Assembly (NCBI GenBank): GCA_964393825.1
Contig: CAYMUY010000001.1
Location: forward strand, 1-64,000
Direction: 5' to 3'
DNA from: PFJX01 sp964393825
GTDB taxonomy: Bacteria > Pseudomonadota > Gammaproteobacteria > Burkholderiales > Thiobacillaceae
Length of the DNA stretch: 64,000 bases
In this document: piece after piece, positions 16,713 through 26,524 of the stretch
How positions within the stretch are numbered: the first letter of the stretch is position 1
Layout of the letters: each line of letters opens with the position of its first letter
Translations under genes and position numbers: made by a program
Notes under the pieces: generated by a model
Database searches by the model: none
What the model was told of the DNA's origin: nothing
What the model saw: the letters and a program-made list of their open reading frames with translations, nothing else

Positions 16713-18919
16713 GGCTGAAGACGAAAATCTGGCTCCTCCTCGGCGCGTTGATGGGGGTGGTACTGCTGATCGATCTCGGCATCGGCTATCGGAAACTGGC
16801 CCATGAATTGCGCAAGGAAACCGAGGCCGATGCCCGTGCGATCTATGGCTACATGATGGCGACCCGGCGCGTTTACCAGCAGGTGTTCGTCGCCAGCGGC
16901 CTGCCGGTCAATGACCATACGGTGGGTTTCCTGCCGGCGCATTCGCTGTCGCGGATTTCGAAGGACTTTGCCAACTGGAACAACAGCGGCATCATTTTCA
17001 ACAACGTCTCCGACCAGCCGCGCAACCCGAACAACCGCGCCGACCGTTTCGAACTGGAGGATCACGACTGGTATCGGGCCAACCCCCAGTTCAAGGAACG
17101 CATGCGCGATATCGTCGATGACAAGGGCGTCGGCTACCTGCTCTATACCGCGCCGATCTGGGTCGAACCCTTCTGCCTGAAATGTCACGGCGATCGGGCG
17201 GACGCGCCGGTGAGCATCCGCGAGAAATACGGCAACGCCTATGGCTACAAGCTGGGCGATCTGCGCGGAGTGGTCAGCATCAAGATCCCGACCCTGCGCC
17301 TGGAGCATCGCCGCAACGAGATCTGGGGCGGACAACTGCTCAAGAGCCTGATCAGCTATGCCATCCTGTTCCTCGCGCTGGGCTTCCTGCTCGACCGCCT
17401 GGTGACCCGTCGCCTGGCGCGGTTGCGCGACGGCGCCGAACAACTCGCGTCCGGCGATTACGGCGTGCGGATGGGGAATACGGGTGAAGACGAGATCTGC
17501 CAGCTGGCCAAGGCCTTCAACGAGATGGCGGATGCGGTGCAAACCCGCGAACACTCGCTGCAAGAAGAAATTGCGGCGAAGGAGCGCGGGGCGGCGGAAA
17601 TCCATCGCCTGGCCTATTTCGACCGCATCACCGGCCTGCCCAACCGGGTGCTGCTGCTGGACCGCCTGGCGCAGTTGCTCGCATCCGGGCGCCGCTCCCG
17701 CCAGCAGGAAGCACTGATCCTGCTCAACATCGACCGCTTCAAGACCATCAACGACGCTCGCGGCCATGCCTTCGGCGACGCCCTGCTGCAATCCCTGGGG
17801 GCCCGCCTGTCCGGACTGTTGCGTGACGGCGACACCCTGGCGCGCCTGGCTGCCGACGAATTCGCCCTGCTGCTGCCGGATCTGAGCCAGCACATCGGCA
17901 GGGCCAGCCGCCGTGCCCTGGTGGTCGTGGAGAAGATCCAGGCGGCGCTGCGCACGCCCCTGCACATTGGCGAGGAAGAGGTCACGGTGACGGCCAGCCT
18001 GGGCATCGCCCTGTTCTCGGAAGAACTCGAGGAAATGCCGGAAGACATCCTGCGCCGCGCCGATACCGCCCTGCACCGGGCCAAGGCGGCGGGCGGCAAC
18101 CAGAGCGCGTTTTTTGAAACCAGCATGGGCGAGTCCGCGGAACAACGCTTCAGCGTCGAGCGCGAGCTGCGCAGCGCCATCCCCGCCGGTGAGCTGCGCC
18201 TGTTCCTGCAGCCGCAGGTGGACAACCTGGGCAAACTGATGGGCGCGGAGGTGCTGGTGCGCTGGCAACATCCCACGCGCGGCCTGATGCCGCCGGCGGT
18301 ATTCATCTCCGTGGCCGAGGAATCCGACCTCATCGTCGAACTCGGTGCCTGGGTGCTGTCGGAATCCTGTGCCCTGATGGCGCGCGAGAACATCGCCGGC
18401 CATCCGATCCGCCTGTCGGTGAACATGAGCCCGCGTCACTTCCGCCGTTCCGGCTTCGTGCCCTGGATTCGCGACCTGCTCGCCGCCAGTGGCGCCGATC
18501 CCAGCCAGCTCACGCTGGAGGTCACCGAAGGCCTGATGATCGACAACCTGGGCGAGGTGGTGGCCAAGATGGATGAACTCGCCGCCCTCGGTATCCACTT
18601 CTCGGTGGACGATTTCGGCACCGGCTATTCCTCGCTGGCCTACCTGAAGCGCCTGCCCATCCACGAACTGAAGATCGACAAGACCTTCGTCCAGGACGCG
18701 CCCAGCGATCCCGATGATGCCGCCCTGGTGGAAACCATCCTCTCGGTTGCCCGGCACATGCACCTCAAGGTGGTGGCCGAAGGGGTTGAAACCGAGGAAC
18801 AGGCCGCCTTCCTCAACGCGCGGGGGAACGTCATCCACCAGGGCTATTTCTTCGGCCGGCCGGAGCCGGCGGAAACGTGGCTCGCGCGCTGGCGGGCGGC
18901 GGACGCGGCGTCAGGCTGA
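16709..18919 (+). CDS. Heme-sensor (DUF3365) HAMP-GGDEF-EAL protein
   Basis: 736 residues. An N-terminal membrane anchor leads to a periplasmic DUF3365 (Tll0287-like) domain containing the c-type heme motif CLKCH (156-160). A second membrane helix (about 212-232), HAMP, GGDEF and EAL domains follow. The GGDEF signature is replaced by AADEF (RLAADEFALLL), so cyclase activity is unlikely. The EAL domain keeps EVLVRW, SVNMSPRHF, EVTEG, DDFGTGYSSL, KIDKTF and AEGVET, so c-di-GMP phosphodiesterase activity is likely. ATG 16709 overlaps the kinase stop. Redox or gas control of c-di-GMP breakdown is the natural inference. Confidence 0.88.
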   Translation: MRLKTKIWLLLGALMGVVLLIDLGIGYRKLAHELRKETEADARAIYGYMMATRRVYQQVFVASGLPVNDHTVGFLPAHSLSRISKDFANWNNSGIIFNNVSDQPRNPNNRADRFELEDHDWYRANPQFKERMRDIVDDKGVGYLLYTAPIWVEPFCLKCHGDRADAPVSIREKYGNAYGYKLGDLRGVVSIKIPTLRLEHRRNEIWGGQLLKSLISYAILFLALGFLLDRLVTRRLARLRDGAEQLASGDYGVRMGNTGEDEICQLAKAFNEMADAVQTREHSLQEEIAAKERGAAEIHRLAYFDRITGLPNRVLLLDRLAQLLASGRRSRQQEALILLNIDRFKTINDARGHAFGDALLQSLGARLSGLLRDGDTLARLAADEFALLLPDLSQHIGRASRRALVVVEKIQAALRTPLHIGEEEVTVTASLGIALFSEELEEMPEDILRRADTALHRAKAAGGNQSAFFETSMGESAEQRFSVERELRSAIPAGELRLFLQPQVDNLGKLMGAEVLVRWQHPTRGLMPPAVFISVAEESDLIVELGAWVLSESCALMARENIAGHPIRLSVNMSPRHFRRSGFVPWIRDLLAASGADPSQLTLEVTEGLMIDNLGEVVAKMDELAALGIHFSVDDFGTGYSSLAYLKRLPIHELKIDKTFVQDAPSDPDDAALVETILSVARHMHLKVVAEGVETEEQAAFLNARGNVIHQGYFFGRPEPAETWLARWRAADAASG

Positions 18920-19091
18920 GACAGGCCTGGCCGCTGTCCACGCGCGCTGTAACCTCGGCTTCATCTTCCTCTGGGATGATGATCGGCCTGATCGGTCCTG
19001 CCAGGAGTCCAGAGATGATCCCCCGAAATTGTTTTCGCTTGATCGTGTGAGCCGGCACGTTCGCTTTCTCGCTTCGCGGCGAGGCCTGTTC

Positions 19092-19667
19092 ATGTTGCTG
19101 TCCACCGCGCAGATTGTGCTCACACCGACGGCGCCGGCGCGGGATTTGCACCTGGCGGGCATTCCCGTCGCGGACCAGGTTACGGTCGCCGGCCAGCGGC
19201 TCCAGCTCAATGGCACCGGTGTGCGCATCCTGCTGGGTTTCCGCGTCTACGTGGCCTCGCTCTACCTGCCCGCGCCGATGCGTGATGTCGGGCGAATCCT
19301 GGAGAAGGACACCGCCAGGTGCTTGCAGATCAGCCTGCTGCGCGACACCACCACGGAACAGAACCTGGATGCCTTGAAAGGCGGCCTGATCGACAACAAC
19401 ACGCTGGAGGAACTGGCGGCGATCCAGACGGAGATCGATCTGTTCTTCGCTCTCATCAAGCAGATCCACGAGGTCCCGGCCGGAACCAGCATCGTGCTCG
19501 ACTACCTGCCCGGCCATGGCACGCAGTTGCGAATCGGCAACAGGACTCTGGGCACCATTCCCGGTGAACGTTTCAACCGCGCCCTCCTGAAAATCTGGCT
19601 GGGCGCGGATCCGATCCAGTTCAGCCTGAAGCAGTCGTTGCTCGGTCTCGACAGTCCGGCTCTGTAG
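19092..19667 (+). CDS. Chalcone-isomerase-like periplasmic protein
   Basis: 191 residues from ATG 19092, which has GAGG 7 nt upstream. An in-frame GTG at 19047 would add a basic N-terminus and make a better signal peptide, so the start is uncertain. The body, DLHLAGIPVADQV...LNGTGVRILLGFRVYVASLYL, is typical of the bacterial chalcone-isomerase-like family. These are exported proteins of unclear activity, often annotated next to membrane or lipid genes. It follows the EAL gene on the same strand and precedes an M14 peptidase. Enzyme activity should not be assumed. Confidence 0.8.
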   Translation: MLLSTAQIVLTPTAPARDLHLAGIPVADQVTVAGQRLQLNGTGVRILLGFRVYVASLYLPAPMRDVGRILEKDTARCLQISLLRDTTTEQNLDALKGGLIDNNTLEELAAIQTEIDLFFALIKQIHEVPAGTSIVLDYLPGHGTQLRIGNRTLGTIPGERFNRALLKIWLGADPIQFSLKQSLLGLDSPAL

Positions 19668-19711
19668 CCTCCCGAAGCCATGGTCCCAGTGGCCATCCCG
19701 CACAGGATACG

Positions 19712-20743
19712 ATGCGGCGCCATCTCCCCGAACTGATCGAACTGAACCAGTTGCTCGAAAAGGCGCCTGCCGGACTGGAGGCGCGCGTCGCGCATACCGT
19801 GGAGGTCGAGGGGCAACGCCTGCCCATTCATGTCCTGACTCTGGGCAATCCCGACCCGAGCCTGCCGGCCATCGGCTTTTTCGGCGGTGTCCATGGCCTG
19901 GAGCGCATCGGCAGCCGCGTGCTGCTGGTCTTCCTGCGCGGCCTGCTCAATCGCCTGCGCTGGGACCCGCTGCTCAATCGGCAACTGGAGTTGTTGCGCA
20001 TGGTCTTCGTGCCGCTGGCCAATCCCGGCGGCATGTGGCTGAACAGCCGCTGCAACCCGGCGGGGGTCGACCTGATGCGCAACGCGCCGCTCGACGCCCT
20101 GGAACAGGTGCCGTTCATGCTCGGCGGCCAGCGTTTCAGCGCCCGCCTGCCCTGGTATCGCGGTGTCCTCGACGCCCCGATGCAAGCCGAAAGCCGGGTG
20201 CTGGAAGCGGTGGTGGCGACGGAGCTGGGCCGGCGCCGCTTCAGCCTGTCGCTGGATTGCCACTCCGGCTTCGGTGTCCGCGACCGCATCTGGTTTCCCT
20301 ATGCCCACACCGCACGGCCGTTTCCCAACCTGCCGGAAGTGCACGCGCTGAAGGACCTGTTTGCCCAGACCTATCCCACCCACAATTACCTGATCGAACC
20401 ACAAAGCCGGCAATATCTGGCCCATGGCGACCTCTGGGATCATTTCTACCTGCGCGCGCGGGAGGCGGGCGACGGCGAGCGGGTATTCCTGCCGCTCACG
20501 CTGGAGATGGGTTCGTGGCTGTGGGTGAAGAAGAACCCGCGCCAGTTGTTTTCCCGCCAGGGCCTGTTCAACCCGCGCCCCGGCCACCGCCTGCACCGCA
20601 TCCTGCGCCGGCACCTGGTCTGGTTCGATTTTCTCTGTCGCGCCGCCTGTGGCTGGGAGAACTGGTTGCCGCGCGGGGAAGCGCGCCTGCGGCACAAGAA
20701 GCGGGCCATGGCCGAGTGGTACGGCTGGCACCGTCACCTATGA
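19712..20743 (+). CDS. M14-family metallopeptidase
   Basis: 343 residues, zinc carboxypeptidase fold. Zinc ligands are visible as H-G-L-E in FFGGVHGLERIG (about residue 63) and the later His in LDCHSGFG (about 185), with a candidate catalytic Glu in LTLEMGSWLW (about 265). FVPLANPGGMWLNSR is also typical of M14. There is no signal peptide, so it is probably cytoplasmic. Its stop overlaps the start of an alpha/beta hydrolase (ATGA). Substrate unknown. Related small M14 proteins act on peptidoglycan peptides or amino-acid conjugates. Confidence 0.8.
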   Translation: MRRHLPELIELNQLLEKAPAGLEARVAHTVEVEGQRLPIHVLTLGNPDPSLPAIGFFGGVHGLERIGSRVLLVFLRGLLNRLRWDPLLNRQLELLRMVFVPLANPGGMWLNSRCNPAGVDLMRNAPLDALEQVPFMLGGQRFSARLPWYRGVLDAPMQAESRVLEAVVATELGRRRFSLSLDCHSGFGVRDRIWFPYAHTARPFPNLPEVHALKDLFAQTYPTHNYLIEPQSRQYLAHGDLWDHFYLRAREAGDGERVFLPLTLEMGSWLWVKKNPRQLFSRQGLFNPRPGHRLHRILRRHLVWFDFLCRAACGWENWLPRGEARLRHKKRAMAEWYGWHRHL

Positions 20744-21498
20744 ACACCTGGGTCCTGCTCCGTGGCCTGAGCCGGGAGGCTCGGCACTGGGGTGATTTTC
20801 CAACCACCTTCCGCGCCATCCTGGGCGAGGCGGCCGGCGAGGTCCTCACCCCGGACCTGCCCGGCAACGGCTGCCGCCATCAGGAGACCAGCCCGCTTTC
20901 GGTGGAAGCCATGATGGAAGCCTGTCGCCGCGACTTGCGCGAACAGGGCAGGGCGCCGCCCTACCATCTGCTCGCCCTGTCCCTGGGCGGCATGGTGGCG
21001 TTGGCCTGGGCACGGCGCCATCCGGAGGAATGCCGGGCACTGGTGCTGGTCAGCACCAGCCTGCGCCCGCACAACCCCTTCCACCACCGCCTGCGTCCGC
21101 GTGCCTGGCCCGTGCTGCTCAAGCTGCTGCTGGCCACAGACGTGGCGCGCGAAGGTGCCATCCTCGAACTCACCAGCGCCGACCCGGAAGCCCGCCGTCA
21201 GGTGTTGCCCGCCTGGCGGGCCTATGCCCGGGAATGCCCGGTCTCCCACCGCAACACCCTGCGCCAGCTGCTCGCCGCCGCCCGTTTTTCCATGCCGGAC
21301 AAGCCGCCGCGGCCCCTGCTCATCCTCGCCGGTGGCGGCGACCGCATGGTCGACCCGCGCTGTTCGGAAACCCTGGCGCGTGCCTGGGGGGTGGACTTCG
21401 CACTTCATCCCACAGCCGGGCATGACCTGCCGCTGGATGCGGGGGCATGGGTGGCGGGGGAGGTCGAACGCTGGCTGGCCGCCTCGGACACCGCTTGA
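20740..21498 (+). CDS. Alpha/beta hydrolase
   Basis: 252 residues. The fold is shown by the N-terminal LLRGLSREARHWGDF, the nucleophile elbow ALSLGGM (serine near residue 83), the acid in GGGDRMVDPR (about 203) and the catalytic His in AGHDLPLD (about 227). The start codon overlaps the stop of the M14 peptidase, so the two enzymes are probably made together and may act on related substrates. It is an esterase or lipase-like enzyme with no further specificity visible. Confidence 0.8.
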   Translation: MNTWVLLRGLSREARHWGDFPTTFRAILGEAAGEVLTPDLPGNGCRHQETSPLSVEAMMEACRRDLREQGRAPPYHLLALSLGGMVALAWARRHPEECRALVLVSTSLRPHNPFHHRLRPRAWPVLLKLLLATDVAREGAILELTSADPEARRQVLPAWRAYARECPVSHRNTLRQLLAAARFSMPDKPPRPLLILAGGGDRMVDPRCSETLARAWGVDFALHPTAGHDLPLDAGAWVAGEVERWLAASDTA

Positions 21499-21613
21499 CA
21501 CGAGGCGGGCAAGGTTCAGGTGGCATCAGCATTCGTCATGAAAGCTTGGTTTTTCTGTAACAGTACCCCACTAAGGTGCCGGCTCCCGTTTATAGTCTCC
21601 CGGAGCCTGGAAA

Positions 21614-23932
21614 ATGCGCCTCAAGTTGCTAACCGCCGCTGTACTTTCTTCCCTGATTCTGACCGCCTGCGATAGCGGTTCTTCCTCGAGCACCTCGTCG
21701 CTTACGGGTGTGCTCTCCGATTCCTATGTCAAGGGCGCGACCTACAGCGCGCTTCCCAGTGGCAAGAGCGGCACCACCGGCGCCAACGGCGAATTCGAAT
21801 ACCTGGCCGGTGACAAGGTCACCTTCAAGGTCGGCAGCGTGACGCTGGGCACCGTCGACATGACGAGCTCGGCGCTGAGCCTGGACGGCGGTCATGTGAT
21901 GGTGCGCCCGAAGGATCTGGCCGGCGTGACCGAGGAAACCGATGAAAAGGCCCTGGCCGTGGCGCAAATCATTCAGACCGCCGCCGCCGCCCTGCCCGGA
22001 GACACTCACCTCGACGTGGGCATCCATGCTGCGAAGTTCACCGTGGCCGATACGGTTGACGGTCTGACCAAGGTCGGCACCCTTGCCACCGCCGCGGGCG
22101 TGACCCCCGTTGCCCTGGAGAAGGTGACCGAGCACCTCCTCAAGGCGCCCGCCAGGGTGAAATCGGTGGAATTCACACCCACCGACATCACCGGCCTTTC
22201 CGACGCTAACCGCGCCATCGCCTACACCAGTTCCACGGTCAAGGTGACTTACTCCGACAACAGCAGCAAGACTTTCCCGCTGTCGTTCGTCAACCTGTTC
22301 AACAACACCGATACCAACAAAACCAGCGACGGTTCCGCCGCCGCCGCGATCCGCGACAAGAACGGCAACATCCTGAAGGACGGCGGCAACCATCCCTATA
22401 TTCCCCAGACCCCGGATGCCAACTCGCTGATGCAAGTGAATGGCACGCCGTATCTGGTCACCCATTGGGAATATGAGAACGCCAACTACGGCAAGCTGCC
22501 CATGACCATGACCGTGTCCAAGCTCGGCCAGGCGGCTGCGGACGGCAAGCTGACGGTCGATTCGATCAAGCCGGTGGATTTCTCTGGCGTCAACGGCCTC
22601 TGGATTCCCTGCGCCGGCAGCCGTTCGCCCTGGAACACGCATCTGGGCTCGGAAGAATATGAACCGGACGCGCGTTGCGATACCGCCGTGGGCGATACGG
22701 CTTACGCGGCCAGCAGTTCCTGTACCGGCATGGAATACACCGCCCGCATGAACGCCTTCCGCACGCTGTACGGCGAAGCCGCCGCCTCGCCGTACAACTA
22801 TGGCCGCGTGCCCGAAGTCACCATCGCCATGAACGGCGCGACCACTGTCCAGAAGTGGTACACCCTGGGCCGCATCTCGCGTGAGAAGGTGCAGTTCTTT
22901 GGTGATTCCAGGACTGCCATTCAGGGTGATGACGGCACCTACACCATGCTGACCCTGTTCGTCGCCGACCGCGCCAAGGATCTGTCCGAAGGCACGCTCT
23001 ATGCCGCCAAGTGGAACCAGCTCTCGACCGCGGGCACCGATGGCGGCAAGGCCACGCTCACCTGGATCAAGCTCGGTCACGGCACCCATGCCGCGATCAA
23101 GGCCGCCGTGGACGCCGGCGTGAAGTTCAGCGACCTGTTTGAAACCAGCGCCACGGCGGCCGCCGGCTTCACCATGGTCAAGCATGGTCATGAGGTGGCG
23201 ACCACGGAATACCTGAAGCTGAAGACCGGCACCTTCGCGGGGGTCGACATCGCTACCCTCGCCGCCTTCCTGGAAACTCGCCGATACGGCGTGCTGATGG
23301 GCGCCACCTCCGAATTCGAGAAGATGGAAGGCGTCGCCTACAACGCGCGGGACAGCAAGGCTTATGTCGCCATGACCCGGATGACCAACGGAATGGAGGA
23401 CAAGTCCGCCGATCCGGCCAATGACATCCGTCTGAAGAAGAACAGCTCTGGCGCGGTGTATCAGTTGTCCCTGCAAGCCGGCTGGTATGACTCCACCGGC
23501 GCCGCCATCAACAGCAACTTCGTGCCGGTGGTGATGGAAGCCCTGGTGGTCGGTGAGGACATGACCCAGGATGCCGATGGCAACAAGTCCAGACTGGACA
23601 AGATCGCCAGCCCGGACAACGTCTCCTTCTCCGAGCGCATGCGCGTGCTGTTCATCGGTGAGGACAGCGGCAACCACGTCAACAACTATCTGTGGGCTTA
23701 CCACGTCGATAGCGGCAAGCTGGTTCGCATCCTGTCCCTGCCGATGGGCGCCGAGTCCACCGGCCTTCAGGTGGTCGACAACATGAATGGCCACGCCTAC
23801 ATCATGAGCAACTACCAGCATGCCGGCGACAAGAACAGCACGCTTGAGCCGACCTACAGCCGGATCAATGCGCTGATCAACGCCGACAAGGCGGAAGTGG
23901 GTTATCTGGGCGGCCTGCCCGCGATGAATTAA
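21614..23932 (+). CDS. PhoX-like (DUF839) lipoprotein phosphatase
   Basis: 772 residues. The lipoprotein signal MRLKLLTAAVLSSLILTAC has its lipobox Cys at position 19, followed by a Ser-rich linker. After an N-terminal extra region (about 30-200, resembling the GVLSDSYVKGATY-type domain of surface lipoproteins) comes the PhoX/DUF839 beta-propeller, with SPWNTHLGSEEYEPDA near 336, KMEGVAYNARDSKAYVAMT near 573 and SFSERMRVLFIGEDSG near 670. PhoX enzymes are Ca2+/Fe-dependent alkaline phosphatases. Here the protein would be an outer-membrane lipoprotein instead of a Tat substrate. GGAG lies 8 nt before ATG, and a strong terminator follows. Confidence 0.85.
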   Translation: MRLKLLTAAVLSSLILTACDSGSSSSTSSLTGVLSDSYVKGATYSALPSGKSGTTGANGEFEYLAGDKVTFKVGSVTLGTVDMTSSALSLDGGHVMVRPKDLAGVTEETDEKALAVAQIIQTAAAALPGDTHLDVGIHAAKFTVADTVDGLTKVGTLATAAGVTPVALEKVTEHLLKAPARVKSVEFTPTDITGLSDANRAIAYTSSTVKVTYSDNSSKTFPLSFVNLFNNTDTNKTSDGSAAAAIRDKNGNILKDGGNHPYIPQTPDANSLMQVNGTPYLVTHWEYENANYGKLPMTMTVSKLGQAAADGKLTVDSIKPVDFSGVNGLWIPCAGSRSPWNTHLGSEEYEPDARCDTAVGDTAYAASSSCTGMEYTARMNAFRTLYGEAAASPYNYGRVPEVTIAMNGATTVQKWYTLGRISREKVQFFGDSRTAIQGDDGTYTMLTLFVADRAKDLSEGTLYAAKWNQLSTAGTDGGKATLTWIKLGHGTHAAIKAAVDAGVKFSDLFETSATAAAGFTMVKHGHEVATTEYLKLKTGTFAGVDIATLAAFLETRRYGVLMGATSEFEKMEGVAYNARDSKAYVAMTRMTNGMEDKSADPANDIRLKKNSSGAVYQLSLQAGWYDSTGAAINSNFVPVVMEALVVGEDMTQDADGNKSRLDKIASPDNVSFSERMRVLFIGEDSGNHVNNYLWAYHVDSGKLVRILSLPMGAESTGLQVVDNMNGHAYIMSNYQHAGDKNSTLEPTYSRINALINADKAEVGYLGGLPAMN

Positions 23933-23958
23933 CCCGGCATCCAGCCGACCCGGTCACC

Positions 23959-23993
23959 GCGGGCGCCGCAAGGCGCCCGCATTTTTTATTTTT
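23959..23993 (+). terminator. Strong intrinsic terminator after the PhoX-like gene
   Basis: Perfect 9-bp stem GCGGGCGCC/GGCGCCCGC (23959-23967 and 23972-23980) with GCAA tetraloop, followed by ATTTTTTATTTTT. It ends the PhoX-like transcript and also sits near the 3' end of the converging ABC permease gene. Confidence 0.9.
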
Positions 23994-24034
23994 GGGTCAA
24001 GCCGGTTGTCTTCGAGCGAAGCAATTCTGAAGAC

Positions 24035-26524
24035 TTACCCCACCCGTAACGCCACCAGCGGCGGTGTCTCCAGCAGATCGCGGGTCGCCAGCCAGCCGGC
24101 GAGCAGTACCAGCAGCACACCGCCGCCGACGCCGAACAGCCAGATCCACGGGTCGGGGCTGTGCGGCAGGTCGAACACCTGCCTGGCCAGCACCCAGGCC
24201 AGGACGCTGGCGGCGCCGGCGGCGACGAGGCCGGCGAGCAGGCCGAGCAGCGCGAATTCGCTGGCCAGGGCGGCGCGCAGGGTGCGCCGCGAGGCGCCGA
24301 GGGTGCGCCAGAGGCCGATTTCCCGGGCACGTTCGGCGCGGCGCGAGTAGAGCGCGGCGAGCATCACCAGGATGCCGACGCCGAGGCTGAACAGGAACAC
24401 CAGTTGCACCGCCTGGCTGACCCGGTCGGACAGGCCGCGCAATTCGTTCATCACCTGGGCGACGTCGATCACGGTCAGGTTGGGGAAGGCGGCGACCAGG
24501 CCGGCGAGGATGCCGCCGCGTTCGCCCGGCAGATGGAAGCTGGTGATGAAGCTCTTCGGCATGTCCGTCATGGCGCCGGGCGGCGTCGCGACGAAGAAGT
24601 TGACCCGGAAGGAATCCCATTCGACCTTGCGCAAACTGGTGACGTGGGCGGCCAGCGGCAGGCCACCGACATCGAATTCGAGGCGGTCGCCGAGCTTGAT
24701 GTTCAGGGTCTTGGCGATGCCCTCCTCGACGGTAAAGCCGCTGGTTTGTCCCGGCCACCACCAATGACCGGCCAGCAGTTCGTTGTCGGGTGGCAGGTCG
24801 GCGAGTTCGGAGAGGTTGAATTCGCGTTCCGCCAGCCGTTTGGCGCGATCCTCCGGGTAGTCGTCGGGCCGCACCGCCCGGCCTTCGATGGCGGTGAGGC
24901 GGGCGCGGATCATGGGGTAGAGACCGACGCCGGCGATGCCGTTGTCGGCCAGCCAGGCCTTGACCGGCGCCACCTGGTCCGGCTGGATGTTGATGATGAA
25001 GCGGTTGGGCGCGCCGGCTGGCACCTGGTTGCGCCAGGCATCGAGCAGGTCGCCGCGCACCAGGGTGAGCAGCAGCAGGGCGAGCAGGCCCAGGCTGAGC
25101 GCCATCGCCTGCAGCGTGGTTTCCCAGCCGCGTTGGCGCAAGCCGAGCAGGCCCAAACGCGGCCCCGGCGGCAGATGCCGCGCCAGCTTCGTCAATGGCC
25201 AGAGCAGGGCCTGGATCAGCCCCGCCGCCAGCGCCATCACCGCCAGCACGCCACCGCCGACGATGAGGGCGAGGTGGGCTTCCCCGGCCTGCCAGAAAAT
25301 CAGCCCGGCGATCAGGCCAAGGCCGAGCAGATGCGCGAACAAGGCGCCGCCGGGTTGCGGCCCCAGGTCACGCCGCAGCACGCGCAGGGTCGGTACCCGC
25401 GCCAGGCGCAGCAGCGGCGGCAGGGCGAAGGCCAGGATCAGCGCGACGCCGGCCAGCAGGCCGAGGCCGAACGGTTGCCAGGACGCCGCCGGCAGGCCCA
25501 GGCGCAAGACGCCGCCCAACAGGTTCGCCAGCGCCAGTTGCGTGAACCAGCCGAGCAGCGCGCCGAGCAGGCCGGCCGCCAGGCCCAGCCCGGTCAGTTG
25601 CAGGAAATAGAGGCTGAGCAGACGGCGCTGGCTGGCGCCGAAGCAGCGCATCAGGGCGTACTGGTCGAAATGCCGCTGGACATAGCGGCGCAGGCTCATG
25701 TGGGCGGCGGCGGCGGCGAGCACCACGGTGAGCACGGCGGCCAGGCCGAGATAGCGCCGCGCCTTGTCGAGGATCTGGCGCAGTTCCGGGCGCGCGTCGC
25801 GCACATCCTCCAGTTTTTCGCCGCGCGTCAGCAGCGCTTCGCTCCAGGCGCGGAAGGCGGCGACCTCGGTATCTTCGCCGGCGATCAGCAGGCGGTGGAT
25901 GACACGGCTGCCTTGCTGGATCAGGCCGGTGCGGGCGAGTTCGTTCGCCGCGATCATCACGCGCGGCGCCAGGGCCATGAAATTGCCGCCGCGTTCACCC
26001 TCGAAGGTGAGGATGGCGCCGACCTTGAAACGGGCGGCGCCGAGTTCCACCTCGCCGCCGACCGCGACGCCCAGTTCGCTGGCGGCGCGCGAGTCCAGCC
26101 AGGCCTGGCCGGGGCCGGGCAGATTGCGGGTGGGAGTGCCATCGGCGAACAGCGTCTCGGCGATGCGCAGGCTGCCACGCAACGGGTAGCCGGCCTCCAC
26201 GCCCTTGATGCCGACCAGCAGATTCCTGTCGCCGGACAGCGCCATGCTCAGGAAGGCGGCGCTGGAGGCGACCCGCAGGCCGCGCCGTCTGGCTTCCTCG
26301 GCGAAGGATGCGGCGATGGGGTGATCCGATTCGAGCACCAGGTCGGCCGCCAGCAGCGTGTTGGCTTCGCGTCCGAGCGCCTGGCCGACACGGTCGCCGA
26401 AGAACGCCACGGCGGTCAGGCTGGCCACCGCCAGGGCCACGGCCAGCAGCAGCACGCGGATTTCACCGGCGCGCCATTCACGCGCGAGGAAACGCAGGGC
26501 GAGGCGCGCGCTGGCGGGGATCAT
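24035..26524 (-). CDS. ybbP: ABC transporter permease (YbbP/FtsX-like)
   Basis: 829-residue permease with a MacB-type periplasmic region and repeated FtsX domains. The first helix (AGEIRVLLLAVALAVASLTAV) is near the N-terminus, helix groups lie near 265-435 and 480-500, and a final FtsX block falls near 720-820. Its start overlaps the stop of the ATPase gene (ATGA). The YbbA-YbbP pair is often next to tesA, as here. It is inferred to be a membrane or lipid-related exporter, and its substrate is not established by sequence. Confidence 0.85.
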   Translation of the reverse strand: MIPASARLALRFLAREWRAGEIRVLLLAVALAVASLTAVAFFGDRVGQALGREANTLLAADLVLESDHPIAASFAEEARRRGLRVASSAAFLSMALSGDRNLLVGIKGVEAGYPLRGSLRIAETLFADGTPTRNLPGPGQAWLDSRAASELGVAVGGEVELGAARFKVGAILTFEGERGGNFMALAPRVMIAANELARTGLIQQGSRVIHRLLIAGEDTEVAAFRAWSEALLTRGEKLEDVRDARPELRQILDKARRYLGLAAVLTVVLAAAAAHMSLRRYVQRHFDQYALMRCFGASQRRLLSLYFLQLTGLGLAAGLLGALLGWFTQLALANLLGGVLRLGLPAASWQPFGLGLLAGVALILAFALPPLLRLARVPTLRVLRRDLGPQPGGALFAHLLGLGLIAGLIFWQAGEAHLALIVGGGVLAVMALAAGLIQALLWPLTKLARHLPPGPRLGLLGLRQRGWETTLQAMALSLGLLALLLLTLVRGDLLDAWRNQVPAGAPNRFIINIQPDQVAPVKAWLADNGIAGVGLYPMIRARLTAIEGRAVRPDDYPEDRAKRLAEREFNLSELADLPPDNELLAGHWWWPGQTSGFTVEEGIAKTLNIKLGDRLEFDVGGLPLAAHVTSLRKVEWDSFRVNFFVATPPGAMTDMPKSFITSFHLPGERGGILAGLVAAFPNLTVIDVAQVMNELRGLSDRVSQAVQLVFLFSLGVGILVMLAALYSRRAERAREIGLWRTLGASRRTLRAALASEFALLGLLAGLVAAGAASVLAWVLARQVFDLPHSPDPWIWLFGVGGGVLLVLLAGWLATRDLLETPPLVALRVG

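Noticed and set aside
21534..21561. Possible Pho box upstream of the PhoX-like gene
   Set aside because: TCGTCAT and CTGTAAC are 22 bp apart, but the middle repeat is poor and the distance to the -10-like TATAGT is too long.
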